In this document: positions 34,856 to 48,448 of the stretch, one piece after another
How the letters are laid out: each line of letters begins with the position of its first letter
How positions within the stretch are numbered: the stretch's first letter is position 1
NCBI GenBank assembly: GCA_008508345.1
Contig: QNGE01003516.1
Coordinates: 1 to 64,000, forward strand
DNA length: 64,000 nt
Direction: 5' to 3'
DNA from: Paragonimus westermani
Taxonomy: Eukaryota; Platyhelminthes; Trematoda; Plagiorchiida; Troglotrematidae
Position numbers and translations under genes: made by a program
The notes under the pieces: generated by a model
Database searches by the model: none
The model's input: only the letters and a program-made list of their open reading frames with translations
What the model was told of the DNA's origin: nothing

Positions 34856-37800
34856 TCGTGTCAATTCTAGGAAGGCTGTAGGCAGTCATTATGACCGTAA
34901 ATGGGAGGTATTCGGCAGCAAAAGAGGAAATTGGATGCGTGATCGGGAAGCTAGCGCGTATACGTTGATGTGTACAGTAATATCATTGTAGCCATGCAAA
35001 CTCACATCCAAATGGCCCATGTGAAATAAGACGGCTTTCCAGTCTCAACTAACCCCATGTGATATCTATAACGTCTCTTCCGTGACGTTAGTATGTCTGA
35101 GGCTCTATCATTGAGGCCTAAATTTTGTTGTTCACTTTCTAAAAGCAAAAAGCTTCATTTAAAATTTCAGTTCGAAAATTTGTAGAACAGACTGGCTGCA
35201 CTAACTCCGTTATGAGTTTTAAACGAAGAAAGAGTGAGGTCATTTTTGGTTCAATCGTGTTACCACTAACTGGAGCAAACATCACATGTAAAACAGTCCC
35301 CACACAAGCAGCATCTGAACTTATGGAACTGTGTAAAGGAAACCGAGATTTTCCGGCCAAACAGTGGAACAGGAATCTTTTTATCATGAAGTAATTCCCG
35401 GGTTAGGCCACAAGTCAAAACCAAAAGATTTATGCTTTTGGGTGTTCTCAGACCGTCTTCGTCAGGTGATTTAAATTACGAAACAATCTTCATAAATAAA
35501 ACTGAAGGTATTGCCTGAAGGAAACACATACTGGCTGTTAGTTTGAAACGTAATAACAATGTATGAAACCTTGTGCACAGTAAACAGAATGCGACTGTTG
35601 ACACGAACACTTTTGAAAGTAACTTTCTAGCAGGACCAATAATCTCTAGGCTATACAACCAGTCCGAAGTACATAAGGAGGATTCTCTTGAAAACCCGTT
35701 TTAGATTCGTGTAATCCATCTTACGGCAATTTCACCAAATGACTCGCCAGTGTACTAAAACTGATCAGATCGGACCTAACAGAGTGTAGTTCTCGCTGCG
35801 CGTTTAACTTCAGTGACGTGGTCTGAGACCTAAACAGAATTATTCAAAAATGTTCTCGCTTGCCCTAGCCATGGAACTTATGAACATGCCTTCGCAAAGG
35901 AAACTTAGCTGCTATTGTGAACAAGTCAGAATTGAAAATAAATCCGTGGATATGTTATACAGTGTTTTGCGAAACTGTTGACGTTCAGCTTCTGCTTAAC
36001 AGGCAGATCAGCTGACATAGAAATAGGGTGGCAGTTATCTTCTTGAGCAGACTGGAAATTTATCGACCGAATAAAGTCACCGAAGACTGCAGCTTACGAA
36101 TGCTACACAGTTAATATGTTGTGCGCTATCCGTGTCATTTTAACTCAGCCATAAGAGCATCATACTCACCAGATATTCACATGGAAACGGTTGAGCACAT
36201 TTTCGCAATTTTAGCGTAGTATGAATGGGAGAATTCTCGGTCGTTCAAAAACTATACGCGAAACACCCCTGTACTAATCATAACGTTCATTCGACACTTT
36301 TTTTCAGTAAAATCAAAATAAAAGTCACGTGTGATATTTAGTGGACTGGGTGTTAATAATCTGTCATTGTAATTTTACAAGCTGATCTGGAATTAAAACA
36401 AGAACTAGTCACAACCCCTGTTATCCAGTTAGACAGCAAAACAGGCGTTCTGGTCTAGAACTACGTCACCCACTGTAAATAAAAAATACATAGTTATTAG
36501 TCTCCCTTACAACGAAAACCTTACGGCTGTTGTTTTCACGAAAATGCGCAAAGTGTCATTCTACTGAAATGGGTGTTAAATACAGGAGGTCAGTTCTTCA
36601 TGTACAATAGTTTTGGACCACGCAACGCACCTTCATTCCTCGTAGAAATTACTGACTACAGGCGACAAACCCACCATTGATTCTTCATCGTTAACAAAGA
36701 TAACACACCACAACACTCAAGTTTATAGAGTAAGTCAACAATAATGAAAAACGATGGTTACTAGTGGCTACCAAGTCCTTGTCATTCAGTGCTCGCGGTG
36801 GATTTATCCATCCATATTTCGGATCATGTGCTCAAGATGATACAGACAATGCGTAATGCATTATTGTTTTATGGAAGCAAGAACAGTTTAACATATACAT
36901 ATGCAAGCTAGATGTGGTTGTTGTCTTAATACATCCCTTGGTCGATCACTTTACGTATTGCCATCTATAGATGTGCCTTTTATCCAAAACAAACGGCATG
37001 CTATGCGCAGCTTTCGACATTCTTTTTTTCAATGGGGAGAATCGAACTTAGAAATTCAGCTAGTTCATTAATTACTTGTTGATATGAAAAGTACACCTGC
37101 TACAAAACTTCTGTTGCATCTACGAGGTTTTGGAGACTGTATAGCCAAACCCACCATATAATTGATGTGAAACAAAGATTAGGTGATTAATTTCGAGAGA
37201 GTTGGATTTCCAGTCCAGTCTCATTTTTATTCATACTCACATCCACAGTTCACTTTGACTGCATTCATGTTCAACCGGTGGGAAGTATCAGGATTGTCAT
37301 TTAATCTGCCAAACTAAAGTCTTGCTCTTTAGAGGTTCGATCGTTTGAGAACATGCGAATAAAACTACCGCCAACTCTGTAAAAGTTACCATATCTACGT
37401 TTCCATTTGGAACAAAGTCTCAGTCATTCTTTTGTTTGCTGCGTTGTATTTTCTCATAGACTGAAGTCGATCAACCGTTTGCGGTCGAGTTGCAAACGCG
37501 GGTGGTCGGAAATTCGTTCCGAAAAGTTCCTGCTTTCAGCTTCATTCATCTGAAAATGATTCATTTACTAAAGCATTTGATTTCTTCATACGGGTTAGCA
37601 ACAAGTTTGATAGTTCGATAGACAGGTTGTCGAAACATCGGTATGGATGAAGGATTTAGAAGAGTTCAACCGACACAATTTGACAACAGTCGTTCTAGAG
37701 AGTGATTCAGCGGAACGAGTTTATTCAGATCTCAATGGACGATAACATTATGTTAGGCAGAAATATTATTCATCTCCCATCGTTCGTTCTAGGGTGTGCC

Positions 37801-40099
37801 GTTTACTCATGCGAATCAGTGTGTGGAGCGGGACAACTGACATTACTTAAAGAAACAAACAGTAACTGAGACCGCCAAAATACTTTAAAACTGACAGCAC
37901 TGGTAACACCTGCTTTCGGATCAGTAATCGAAGCTAAGAAACATCTTCTCGTACAAAAAGTTTGAGCTGTAACAAACGTGATTCCCTCACACATCCAATA
38001 CTCCGTGGGAAAACCAGAAGGCATGAGACCGTTAACCATCATAGCACCGTACTTGTCGTCTAGATTTTGAGCTAGTCCAAAAAAGAAATTTGAAACTTTC
38101 GTGAACAAAAATGTATACACTCTATCAGCGAGATTTAATCTGGACGAAACAAAGATTCAGTATGGGAGCTAGTTTTGAAGCACTGTATACAGTTTAAAGG
38201 AAAATAACACGTACATCTCAACCAAAAAGCCGAACAAATTTACGAGGATACGTTGCACCCAAAAAGTGAGGGAAAAGAGGAGAAAGCAAGTACCTGTGGA
38301 CCAAATGCTTAAAAAAGTCAGGCAACAGGGTCGGTTGATGACACAAACTACTTAAATATACTCGAATTAATTCACCAGCATTTGACACTTCTATCATTTT
38401 TAAACTAAGTGTACGCAGTAAATACGTTGATCGGCTGCCTATCTGAGATGACCATCACATTCACAACAGCAATCATCGCAATCACTCCACGTGCTACGCG
38501 CTGAATTCGCAGTTTCAAAACTATCGCTCACTGAACTTTCGGAATCAGACCGTATTCTTCTAGGGAGTAGTGCTTGCCGTTACGCCTTCCCATGGTCCAA
38601 GATCTATGTTACACTATAAGGCGCCAGAATGACATCCCAGTATGGTAGCTTCAGGTCACCAGGATTTCGTTCCTTGCTTCTAGCTGTTTGCACAGCACTC
38701 GGATTCGCCAACAGGACATGCACATGAATTCAACCCCATCCATTTTTGCTCAGCATGGCAGCTCTACCCATGGAACCACGTCCGAACACCAAATTTCCAC
38801 AGTGTGCTTTAGAACTTTTAAAAAAATGCGGTTCGGGTACTGGACGCTTCCATTATGTGAAGTACAGTTTTCACTGTTTCACAACATTGTGAAGAGCCTA
38901 AGTGGCACACGAACAAGTTGTTCTGATCTATTTTTAAGGTTATGATTTTTCAAGTGTGCCGTTCAAGGTAGGCGAAGTCAGCGCTAACTTCGGCCAGGCG
39001 AACTGGCAAATCATGGTCCTAGATTGCTCGACAGATTATTTTCCGACCAGTAGAAGCCTCAGCAGTTTTCATTCATGTCTCTATTCATGTGGATTCGAGA
39101 TGCGAACGTAGTACTTCCACTGAGAAGCAACCAAAAAAATGTCACGGATTGCAGACACCCAATCCAACTTTGAGTTCGGCAATGCTCATAGTTGTAGACA
39201 TTCGCGCGGATAACGCACTACTACCTGATCATAACGGTGTGTGGACGGTCGATTGTCACAACAGGCTTGCCACGCCCAACTTTGGTTATTTGGTTGGCCA
39301 CTATTCATGTGGTATTCTATTTGTACATCGTTCCGTAAGTTCTGAAGGGCAGCTGACAATATTTTAGTCAAGTCTAGCGGAACTACACGTGATGTTACTA
39401 CTAATGAGAGGAAATATGAAGCCTTTCTTCCATTATAAACTTCAGCAATGAGCTGAGAAACAACATTTGTATTATGTATCTCTGGCACATTTCGGTGCAT
39501 CTCACTAGGCATACAATGCAGTCTGCGGGTTTGTATAGCCAAGTTCAGTGGTCCTTACGGAATAAAGCATCAAAATCAACAGCAACCGAATCACAATAAG
39601 TGCAAAGCGCATTACTTACCAGAACAATCGGGTACTGATTATAGAGTCTCGCTTTATGCAGGAGAGCGATTCCTACTAAGTACCGTTAGACACTATAAGC
39701 CAAGTGGCCGGATGAACTAACTTTGGTTGAAATGGACCAATGGGATTGCAGTTGCTGCATTTCGGTTTTTTTTAATACTGTTCCTATAGCAGTGTCATTA
39801 GCGTAAGCAAACCCGAAGGTAACTTTGGTTCGCAGCTAAACACACGTCGATGAACTGATCAGGGCGTTACAAAACTACCAGTAGTCTTAAAAGCAGTTTG
39901 TGCAGAAGAAAATGAATATAACTTAGTAATATTTGGTCCACTCGAAGTACTAGCAGAAGACTAGTAGTTATCAAGGGCTCATAGACGTTAACACAGAAGA
40001 GAATTGCTATTGTCTGGAATTGTGACTTTATGGATTGCCAAAATTCACATTTACACTCATCCCTGATACGAATTGTGGCAGGTTTGATAATTTATAAGG
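34856..40099. other. No recognisable gene or repeat
   Basis: Unique AT-leaning sequence. Frames at 37,803-38,120 (minus) and 39,089-39,542 (both strands) are within chance length. I see no element similarity. Confidence 0.4.
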
Positions 40100-40215
40100 G
40101 ACCGTATTGCGGAATACTTGTGCTTTGGATAGGTTCAAACTAGCGGCAGAAACAGCTTTCCAAAACGAAGCAAACGTACTACCAGCTGAAATACGAAGCC
40201 ACAACAGCTCATGAT
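40100..40215 (-). mobile_element. SINE2 copy
   Basis: On the minus strand: TTTCAGCTGGTAGTACGTTT (box A-like), AAGCTGTTTCTGCCGCTAGT, then TTGAACCTATCC (box B-like). Confidence 0.55.
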
Positions 40216-40579
40216 TATATTATATAGACCTAATTGCCCACTTGTCTCATTCTCTCATATGGCGTTCACAACGTGATCCAGAAGACTGACTGCTCGAACA
40301 GGATTCTGTAATCATTCTACGTCGGTATTCAGCAGCAACACAGATGACCAATGAATTTTTATTACTAGTCGATAATATGAAATACTTAAAGAGAGTTAAA
40401 GCTACTCATCAGTAATACAACTTTAATGTACATCGATGATGGTGGTGGTGGATTCAAGCTTAAAATGATTGAGCAATTGTAGTCGGGCCATCAAACTCTT
40501 AGATCCTTTAGTAAATTTTCATGATATATTGGATTAGGTGAGTAACTGATTACCAATGTGACATTTTTAAGCTTCTGAC

Positions 40580-40690
40580 AAAGCTTCTTAACTCACCTAG
40601 TAGAGCAACCGCTGCATCTGTGCATGCTGTTCCCGTCGCTGGCTCGAGTCCAGTCGAAGTCCAGCTATAGTTTACTTGGATCTCTTCTAA
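40580..40690 (+). mobile_element. SINE2 copy
   Basis: ACTCACCTAGTAGAGCAACC (box A-like), GCTGTTCCCGTCGCTGGCTC, GAGTCCAGTCGAAGTCCAG (box B-like GGCTCGAGTCC), with the tail GATCTCTTCTAA at its end. Confidence 0.65.
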
Positions 40691-41599
40691 ACATAGCAAA
40701 ACAGCTGGCAGACAACTATTATTTCTCGGTAGGCCAAGACTGTATTGTTATACAACCTTTTATGTCATCATTATATTTGGGCTGACACCATGTGTCCAGC
40801 GACAGGGAATAGCAAGGAGATGTTTGCTTCCCTCTGGTTAATATGTACACAAGCTCTAGGAGCACCACTTGATTACAACTCAGCATGACACGGTGTATTT
40901 GACCATCTATACACATCTTCAGTGACCCTGCTGCATATCCTCTAATTTTTTCAACAATCGGGGAAGATGCAGAAAACCAAAACCCAGAGTGTGCAAGAGA
41001 GAAAAATCGACCGTGTATCTACCCCAAAATGGGCCATGGTACAATCTGAAACCAAAACGTATGCCACCCAAAATCACATATCACCACAGGCGATGGCATG
41101 CACGAAGTAATTTCTGGACAAGACATATAAAGTGATGTTAACGATACGGATAGACCCCTATTCCTTATGGCTTAAAACAGCGGCCGGAAAATCGCTGTGT
41201 GCTGCTCACAACTAATCTGCAACTGTTGCATTGATCGTACTCCACATAGTTTCACTTTGTATCAACGTGGAAGGGTACGGTGCCAATCTTAGTGGCTGTC
41301 TACGTGATCTGGAAACAATCGTTCCAAAACCACAAGGCAAACTCCTCCATCACTGGCTACTACAATATCGCTGAAAGCGTAATATGCTGCTAGCTGCTCC
41401 TACACCAATCACTGTTTGCAAAGTTTGCCCATGTAATACCCTCACATGAGAGTATGATGAGCCATCACGGATTCCATCATAACGATAGTTAGTGACGGAT
41501 ATGCATCTCCCTGCACTGCTTACAGAGCACCTCATGATGTGATTGCAGAATAAGTTAAAATTCATTTCGCTAATCAAACGCATTATCGGTTGATACTGG

Positions 41600-42440
41600 T
41601 AGCACTTCATGAGTTAAAAGACAGAACGCTCTCTCGCGTCTTTATTCGCAATGATATTCATGTGAAAAACTATACAATAAAACCTGTTCACAGTAAACAA
41701 GCCACGATAAAGGTGTCTGCCCATACAGATAAACGATAACTCTCATTCGAAATGAACTACAACATGCAATCAACGATTCTCGGAAATCACAAATACATCA
41801 CCAACCATCCATCCCAATAATTCATCAACTCCTTACACACTCAAAATACGCAGCCTCCGACCATCGCCTCACTTCGTGTGCCACTTAACAAAGCAATATG
41901 TAACTAAATGTAAATAGGTCTTCAGTCGACTCCATGCACGTTAGCCACCACTCAACAATCCTCTTCTTACTCAAAACATCTCATTGTGCACGCACGCGCC
42001 CGGCAGATCTCCGGTTATTTTCACGAAATTTGAACAAGATTCCCAAAAAATGATTAACACGTAAGTAAGCCGGACAGACTCAAGACAGCCGCGCATCGGA
42101 ATTTCTACCTCGTGTGTGTGCGCGCGCATGTGTTTCAACTCCAGTTTGGCGAATGTGAACAAACTTCGCTCCCTGTAATGACTTCATGACTGCATAACAC
42201 GGATTAACACAGACCCGTGCCATCCCCTCACAGAGATGAGTCGGTTAAGCTCGTAGACATGACACGCTTTTCACACCCATGAACTCTATACTGTTAAACC
42301 GTGTTGGGCAGTAGATTCAATTATTTCTGTGATCAGTTACTCGTTGAGCACGCATCAGTCCATGGTTGTAGGTTTCAGGCATGTTCAATGAAATGAATCC
42401 CATGTCTGAAGTACGACATTTTATCAACAGTTAGCGGAAT
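41600..42440. repeat. Long interspersed repeat, copy 1
   Basis: Aligns by eye with 61,118-63,150. Shared blocks in order: ACTTCATGAG, GAACGCTCTCTCGCGTC, AACTATACAATAAAACCTG, CTCATTCGAAATGAACTACA, TTCATCAACTCCTTACACAC, GGTCTTCAGTCGACTCCATG, CACGTTAGCCACCACTCAAC, GAAATTTGAACAAGATTCCC, AGTTTGGCGAATGTGAACAA, CGTAGACATGACAC, CAGTAGATTCAATTATTTCT, GGTTTCAGGCATGTTCAATG. It lacks both the SINE1 pair and the 0.8 kb block of copy 2. A minus-strand frame (41,971-42,162) is also open in copy 2 but differs at many residues, so coding is doubtful. Element class unknown. Confidence 0.85.
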
Positions 42441-45400
42441 CTACATTAAATTGTCTGAACGTTTAGGAGATCACCGTCGGAAATTTCCTGCGACCGACCA
42501 AGTTAGGCATCCCATCCATCAAGTTTCTGATGTATAGGAAAGCTGCTAAGTGTATGGTTCATTAACTTACTGTCCCTTCCCTCACTCATTGCCGGACTTA
42601 TGAAACTTGCGCTGTTAATCAATAACCAAGGATGAAATGTGATCAGTCGACTCTATTGTAAAATAGCACACAGCTTCAACGAGCGTAAGGTTGCACAATG
42701 GTTAGGTAAAATTATGTTCTACACTTTTCAGTTTTAATCTTTCACTTCAAAATGTGGTCCACCGACATTCACATGGCTTGTTTGCGTCGTCCGCCTAAAA
42801 ATTCCCTCCACAGTGTTGTCACATTCATGATCGCTCTATCTGCCCAGCAAGCATAACCTAGCTAGTGATTTTGCACAACATTCTGACTTCTGTCTTTTTT
42901 ATAAGCTAACCCTGTCCTTCTGAGCCAGCGTCAAAAACCGAGAATTTCTAAGCTTCTTGAATCGCACCTAACGTTCATATTCAGGATACCTACAACCAGT
43001 CAATTAATTCACGAAGAAACACCCGTCTTCTACATAGAAAGTTGGCTGATTCCAGTGAAGTTTCTTCAGCACTCACCAAAATAGCCACGATTCTGTACAT
43101 TTTCACTTCTCTGATAAAATTTATGGAACATTCGGTATTCTTCTTAGATGCCTCCAAGTTACTGGATCGGTAAACGCAAGAAAAAACCTACGAAAACTAA
43201 ATTCTACAGATGTATGCCATAGGGAATATTGAGCTTGGTTACCGTATTTTGTTGCTTTCGGCAGACCAAACATATTATGAAAACGTTAGCAATGAGTTTA
43301 AAATACTCACCTTCTTGTGTGATCTCTGCAACTTTCTTAAACATACGACTCGTTAGACACACAATAGACAATGACAATTGAAGTTGCAAAGCTGATAGTG
43401 TTGTTTCCCATGAAGATGACGAGGATTTCGAAATTGGTGCATTTCTAAAAATTATTCAGATACGCCCAACGTTTTAGTGCCCAAGGTTCAAAACTCACAA
43501 TTCAATGTGGGATGCAACAGATTTAGTTTTAAGTTGCTAAAGCGACCTACTGTATGAGTACCGCGGATAAAGCGCCAAAATAAGTCTTTACAAATGTCGA
43601 AGCTAATCCTATTGTATCATCTTCGTAGGCAGCTAGTGAATATATTTGGCAGTTCACCCGAACTCTGTCTTGAGAATTGCAGTCAACATACAGGTTCATG
43701 CATTAGTTTCCCTCAGAACGCATAACTTTCCACTTTCTTGTCAATACGTTATATAGTTGCCTTCTGCTAACTCTCAGTTTTTCCACAAACCTTGTTGACA
43801 ATAGAATGTTTATCATTTCGATACTGTTCACTAAACCTTCTGCTTCTTTTTGCTTCGTTTAAAAGTGTATTATGGTATAGCAGTTATAATTTTGATATAG
43901 ATCAAATCAGTGAATATGAGAACCAGTTGGCATTTTCACCTACCGAACATCATACATATGTGACCACAACCGGCTATCAAAGTTCTGTCGTGAGATCATG
44001 ACTGACTACTAGCCAATCAGTGTTGTGATCAAATAACCCAATCACAAAGCACGAACACGCCATCAGCACTCTACCTAATCACACGTGAAGTAAACTGATG
44101 ACACAGATGCATGTCCAAACCAACTGCAGTTAACATGGAACATTCAGTTGGTTTGATTGGTCAGGCTTCCAACGGACGATTTTGATATAAAGAAATTTCC
44201 ATATCCCTCTAGTAAAGACGGGCTGCTTAGTGCTTTTGATTTTGTACAAACTGAAAATTATTTAGAATGATGGACAACGGACCGGTTTGCTGTGTCTCTC
44301 TTTGAAGCTTATGGATATCTTCATAAGTAGACATTATGACGTAGGCCAAGCAGTCCTAAGTGAAAGAAGCCGCGAAAGAAGTCTGCCGTCTTCACAGAGC
44401 ACCATGTTACAGTACTGTGTACTGTACAGCTTATACTTTTAGAGTTTGTAAGCAGTCAACAGTTTATTTTATTGTTGATGTTCGGAAAAACTTGATTATA
44501 AGCTAATGAAACGAGATCGAAGCAACACATTTCTGCAACACCTCAGTCGGTTGAATGTCAAGATCAGAGAGACAACAGAACTGAAACCTACTAATGATTG
44601 AATTTCACTTCTGGCCCGTAGGTCAGGACAAAACTCCAAGACCTTTATCTCTCACAAAACCGGCAGTTGTACACCATGTCATTAGCTATAAATCCATTCA
44701 TCCTTAAGAGAATTACGCTACCGCCGCGAGTTTAACCTTGTACAATGACGGGTAGCCAAAATGGAGGCACTGGTTAAATTAACTGGTGTAGATCATTCTA
44801 AACAATTTCTTAAAAATCTATCACATAGGACCCTGAACCCATTTCCGAAGAAACTAACAGAATGGAAGAACACAACTGTTGTTCCGTTCAAAGTAGTAGA
44901 CATCTGAACAGTTTTATAAAAGTGGACGACACCGCTTAACTTCTCAATACACTTAAGGATTTCCTTGCTTCTTGGTTTGAATAGATTAAAAAGCAGAACT
45001 TGTTCACAAGTTCATACCAGCTAGATGGCAAGAAAAATTATAACTGGAATAAAGAAGAACCGAAATGAACACTGGTAAAGCAATGCAAAATTTCATGGAG
45101 CATCGGATTAAGATAATTCCACAATCGGTGGTCACGCAGTGAACTCAGTTCATGCAAGTAATTTGGAAAATGAAACTTTAGGACCACATGTGAGCGCTTA
45201 ATCGAAGAGGCTATTGAGCTTCTGAGGATCAAATGCGCTGTTAGTAGAATAAGTGCAGAGTATTGTGTCTAAAATGATAACTTAGAAGAGGCTGCATTGT
45301 GCGACCTTGTGTCTTGACGGTATTCGATCCAGTAAGTGAAATAACATACCCAGATTTGGCAAATACTCTACCCGCCGACTTACGGATTCACAACGGGAGT

Positions 45401-47059
45401 CGATTTTCAGAATCATTTGATGGATTCTTTGTGAGACAGTGGAAGGGGAGGACTGAGTCAAACCAGAGAAGTTTTGAGCTCCCAGTGTCCTTACATAACT
45501 TTGCACTTTAACATGCCATTTTTGTCACTGGTTACGATTCCACCGTGTGCATTCCTCAAAATCAACTGGTTATTTGAATACTAAATTCGACTGACAATAT
45601 CATTTTCATTTCTGTCTCGTTTACACGCATCCACAAACTACTGCGACTGGCACTTCGAACCCTGTACCAACTCCTGTCTGTGGACAATTCATTCATAACC
45701 TGTTATCTCTAGTTTCGTTCAACCGCACCTATTTAGCCTGCCTTAATTACCACCAAATTTGTCACTGGCTTCTCTAGCCTACTGAAAATTCTGTGTCAGA
45801 AGTACTACGTTACCTGTAAAAAGAATTAGTGGTTATTTATAAATTCTTTTCAAATTTAGGAACTCAGGCACAATTCCGGAAGGCTTGGAGGTAACTAATA
45901 TGTCTAGTGAATAAATAAACAACAAGGTAATTAGATCAAAGTCGCAAGGTTGAGCGGTCGGCAAACTTTGCCACCGGGTTCATTATTTAAATATAAAGTC
46001 AGGAATTCAGACCATTTTGTGCTGAAAATCATTCAGCCTTCGCATTTCTGAAAACTTTTATCTGACCGATCCTCTGATAGAAACAAGGGTGTTTATTTGT
46101 AGTAAATATCTTAATTTGAACCTGTAAATATTTTACACTGGGAGCGTGAAGCGACAGTAGTGTGCGGTGTTCTAAGAACCAGATGCGACACTAATTTTCT
46201 ACGCACTACCCAGAATGGGCTGTGACCGAGCAGTTGCAACGAATGACTCCAGAAAACGTTGTATTAGGTCAGTGAACTGTCGGGCAACAGGGTATTCTCA
46301 ACAAGCATGAATGACGGTACAGTAACCGAGGTGTGGTATTATCCACAATTGTTGAATTAGTATGCGTCTATCATTAGTTCTGAGTGGTTTTCAACTCTTG
46401 GTGTTTGTCAAGTGTTCCCCCTGTCTCGATTGGTTCATGCAACCAAGGTATTATCACACAAACACCAAAGCATATCCAACTGGAGATGCGCATGCCTAAC
46501 TATTCTTTTCTGACTTCGCCAATACTCGGTTTTGTTCGATCGTGTTTTCTACAGTACTGGACCAACCCAAGGTTGAGTCTTCGCGGCGCATACTTACAAA
46601 AGTCACGACGTGGCACAACTGCTCTACGTAAGGACGGAATATCAGTGAATATAATGCTGCATGGTGCTCGTCCCCAAGCCAACACTGTAAGACTGATTTC
46701 ATTTGCGCATCAACTCGGCAGGTGACGATAATCTGAAATGGGACTGGACCGGAAATCTTTCGCGTTACAAGCCAAAGCTTCTGTCCGCTCGATTATCAGT
46801 CCAACTAGCACTGCTTTTAGTGGCGGGCCTTATAGATGAATTATGTGTAACATTCTGGTAGCCCGTGCAAACTGGTAATCTGGGCAGACTGTATCTACCC
46901 ATGTCAACAATATGTAGGCAGTTTACATGCCCAGAGACTACCGGTTTTTGTACACTTTATAGCAAAATCACATTTCTGACGAGTAGCAGGCGAACTGGAA
47001 TGTTTAGTTTGTAAGTAAATAACTTATAAATTTATGTAACGTTCATATTCACAGGCTCG
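42441..47059. other. No recognisable gene; CCAAT cluster at 44,010-44,165
   Basis: Unique sequence. At 44,010-44,165 there are GCCAATCAG, CCCAATCAC and TGATTGGTCAG, a promoter-like cluster with no visible gene start beside it. A weak SINE2 scrap (GCCATTTTTGTCACTGGTTA) lies at about 45,517. Confidence 0.35.
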
Positions 47060-47265
47060 TTTCAGTGTGTCTCATTGTAAAAGAAGCTCTAGACCTGAGT
47101 TTCTGTTAGAGCCCAGCAGCAGAGAATATCCTTGTCTCAACCAAACTTGGAACTCTGCATCAAACTATCACGAGGCAACTGTGTCGACTACTGTGTTTCT
47201 AACACCAAGTTAGGCATAACTGAAGTAACACAGCTGAATGCTCAGCTGCATCTCGTCGTGGCAAG
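47060..47265 (-). mobile_element. SINE1 copy, old
   Basis: Plus-strand blocks AGCTCTAGACCTGAGTTTC, GTTAGAGCCCAGCAGCAGAG, AATATCCTTGTCTCAACC, GAGGCAACTGTGTCGACTAC and AGTTAGGCAT match the SINE1 minus copies at 5.5 and 61.4 kb at lower identity. Confidence 0.6.
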
Positions 47266-47718
47266 TTTGCACTATCAACGAGCTTCAACAAGGGCTCAAC
47301 CAGAAAAAAGTCTCACTTAAGGTCCATCTGAATGAGATTTTTAGTAACTTATGAATGGTGTTTGATGTACAGTCGCTATTTTCTCTCCTTTCTCCGCTGA
47401 TGTGTTTTAGGACGCATATTGACCCCAATAGCCTTCACGTTTCCATATGCATAAACACTATTGCGTTTCTAGCATGACTGTCCTAGTTCAATCACAATTT
47501 TGGTTGCTATGGTAACGGAGCTTATGGAACCGCTAACGTGCGTTAATAAGAGAAGTGAGAACAGAGAATCACATTACCCTGTAAATTGAACGACGCTCAC
47601 TGTTACAAGTTCACAAAGACGCGTGTAAGTTCTACTTTTCATGTGGGTGGTCCGGACAAGAATAGTAGTCAGCCAACTGCTTTTTTGATTGTCTGTTCTG
47701 TGTCACTTGCACCCCCAG

Positions 47719-48021
47719 AAGAAAAGTCAAATGAAAAAACCCTGTACGTTTCAAACTAAAGTTAATTTGAACAAGGTAGAAGGGTGGATATCTCTAGGTA
47801 ACCTTCCACATTCTCCGCTCAGTCAAAACGTGCATCAGCCATGCAGCGCGTTGATCAGCATGATAACTAGTGGCGAAACAGCGGCGCATAAATCAACACG
47901 AAGAACATTTCAGAAGTTACCGACAAACGATTCTGATGCCTACTTACGAGTGTTCAGTAAAACTTTAATGAATTTGATTAGTCGCATACGACCACTTCAA
48001 GTGATTGCACAAAAAGTTTAA
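47719..48021 (+). CDS. Candidate exon, unknown
   Basis: A very strong acceptor, CACTTGCACCCCCAG, ends at 47,718, in phase 0 with a frame of 100 codons: KKSQMKKPCTFQTKVNLNKV, EGWISLGNLPHSPLSQNV, SALISMITSGETAAHKSTRR and MNLISRIRPLQVIAQKV, stopping at 48,019-48,021. A possible internal donor GTAACC follows GWISL. Basic and serine-rich, no known domain. Confidence 0.3.
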   Translation, partial: KKSQMKKPCTFQTKVNLNKVEGWISLGNLPHSPLSQNVHQPCSALISMITSGETAAHKSTRRTFQKLPTNDSDAYLRVFSKTLMNLISRIRPLQVIAQKV

Positions 48022-48163
48022 TTAAAATCAGGTGAACGGTAAACGAGTTCTGTCTGATCGATGAACTGGATTTGTGTATTATCTGATGGTTACATTATTG
48101 TTACAGACGAGATTTAAGCTAGGTCGGGCTACGTCCGTTTGCCTTGGTCATCACCGTTAGACT

Positions 48164-48183
48164 GGTTTTACGTACGTAAAACC
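48164..48183. repeat. Perfect 20-base palindrome
   Basis: GGTTTTACGTACGTAAAACC is fully self-complementary. No flanking repeat or gene explains it. Confidence 0.9.
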
Positions 48184-48448
48184 GACGGACTAGCAGGCCC
48201 GTGTGTTGTGCAAGGCTACCATTTCGGTTTCGCCAAGTCAACGGTTCATTAAAAAACCGATATGACCAGATGTCACTGACAAAACCGATCGAACTACAGA
48301 ACGAGGGAGGATATGTACAAGACTTAGTGGCAAATTAAACTGTTAACCGTTGAAATCCCTGTACAGATCACGCGAACAAATTTTTTCCAGCGAACAGGAC
48401 TGTTTTCTATAAATTTTCATTTTCGGCTGACACAATTGTATATCGACG

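Noticed and set aside
41971..42162. Minus-strand frame also open in the second repeat copy (61,906-62,127), possible conserved peptide
   Set aside because: About one residue in five differs between copies that are otherwise very similar in DNA, so there is no sign of protein-level constraint.
46384..46725. Overlapping open frames on both strands (113, 68 and 61 codons)
   Set aside because: No splice signals or family similarity; frames of this length are expected by chance at this base composition.
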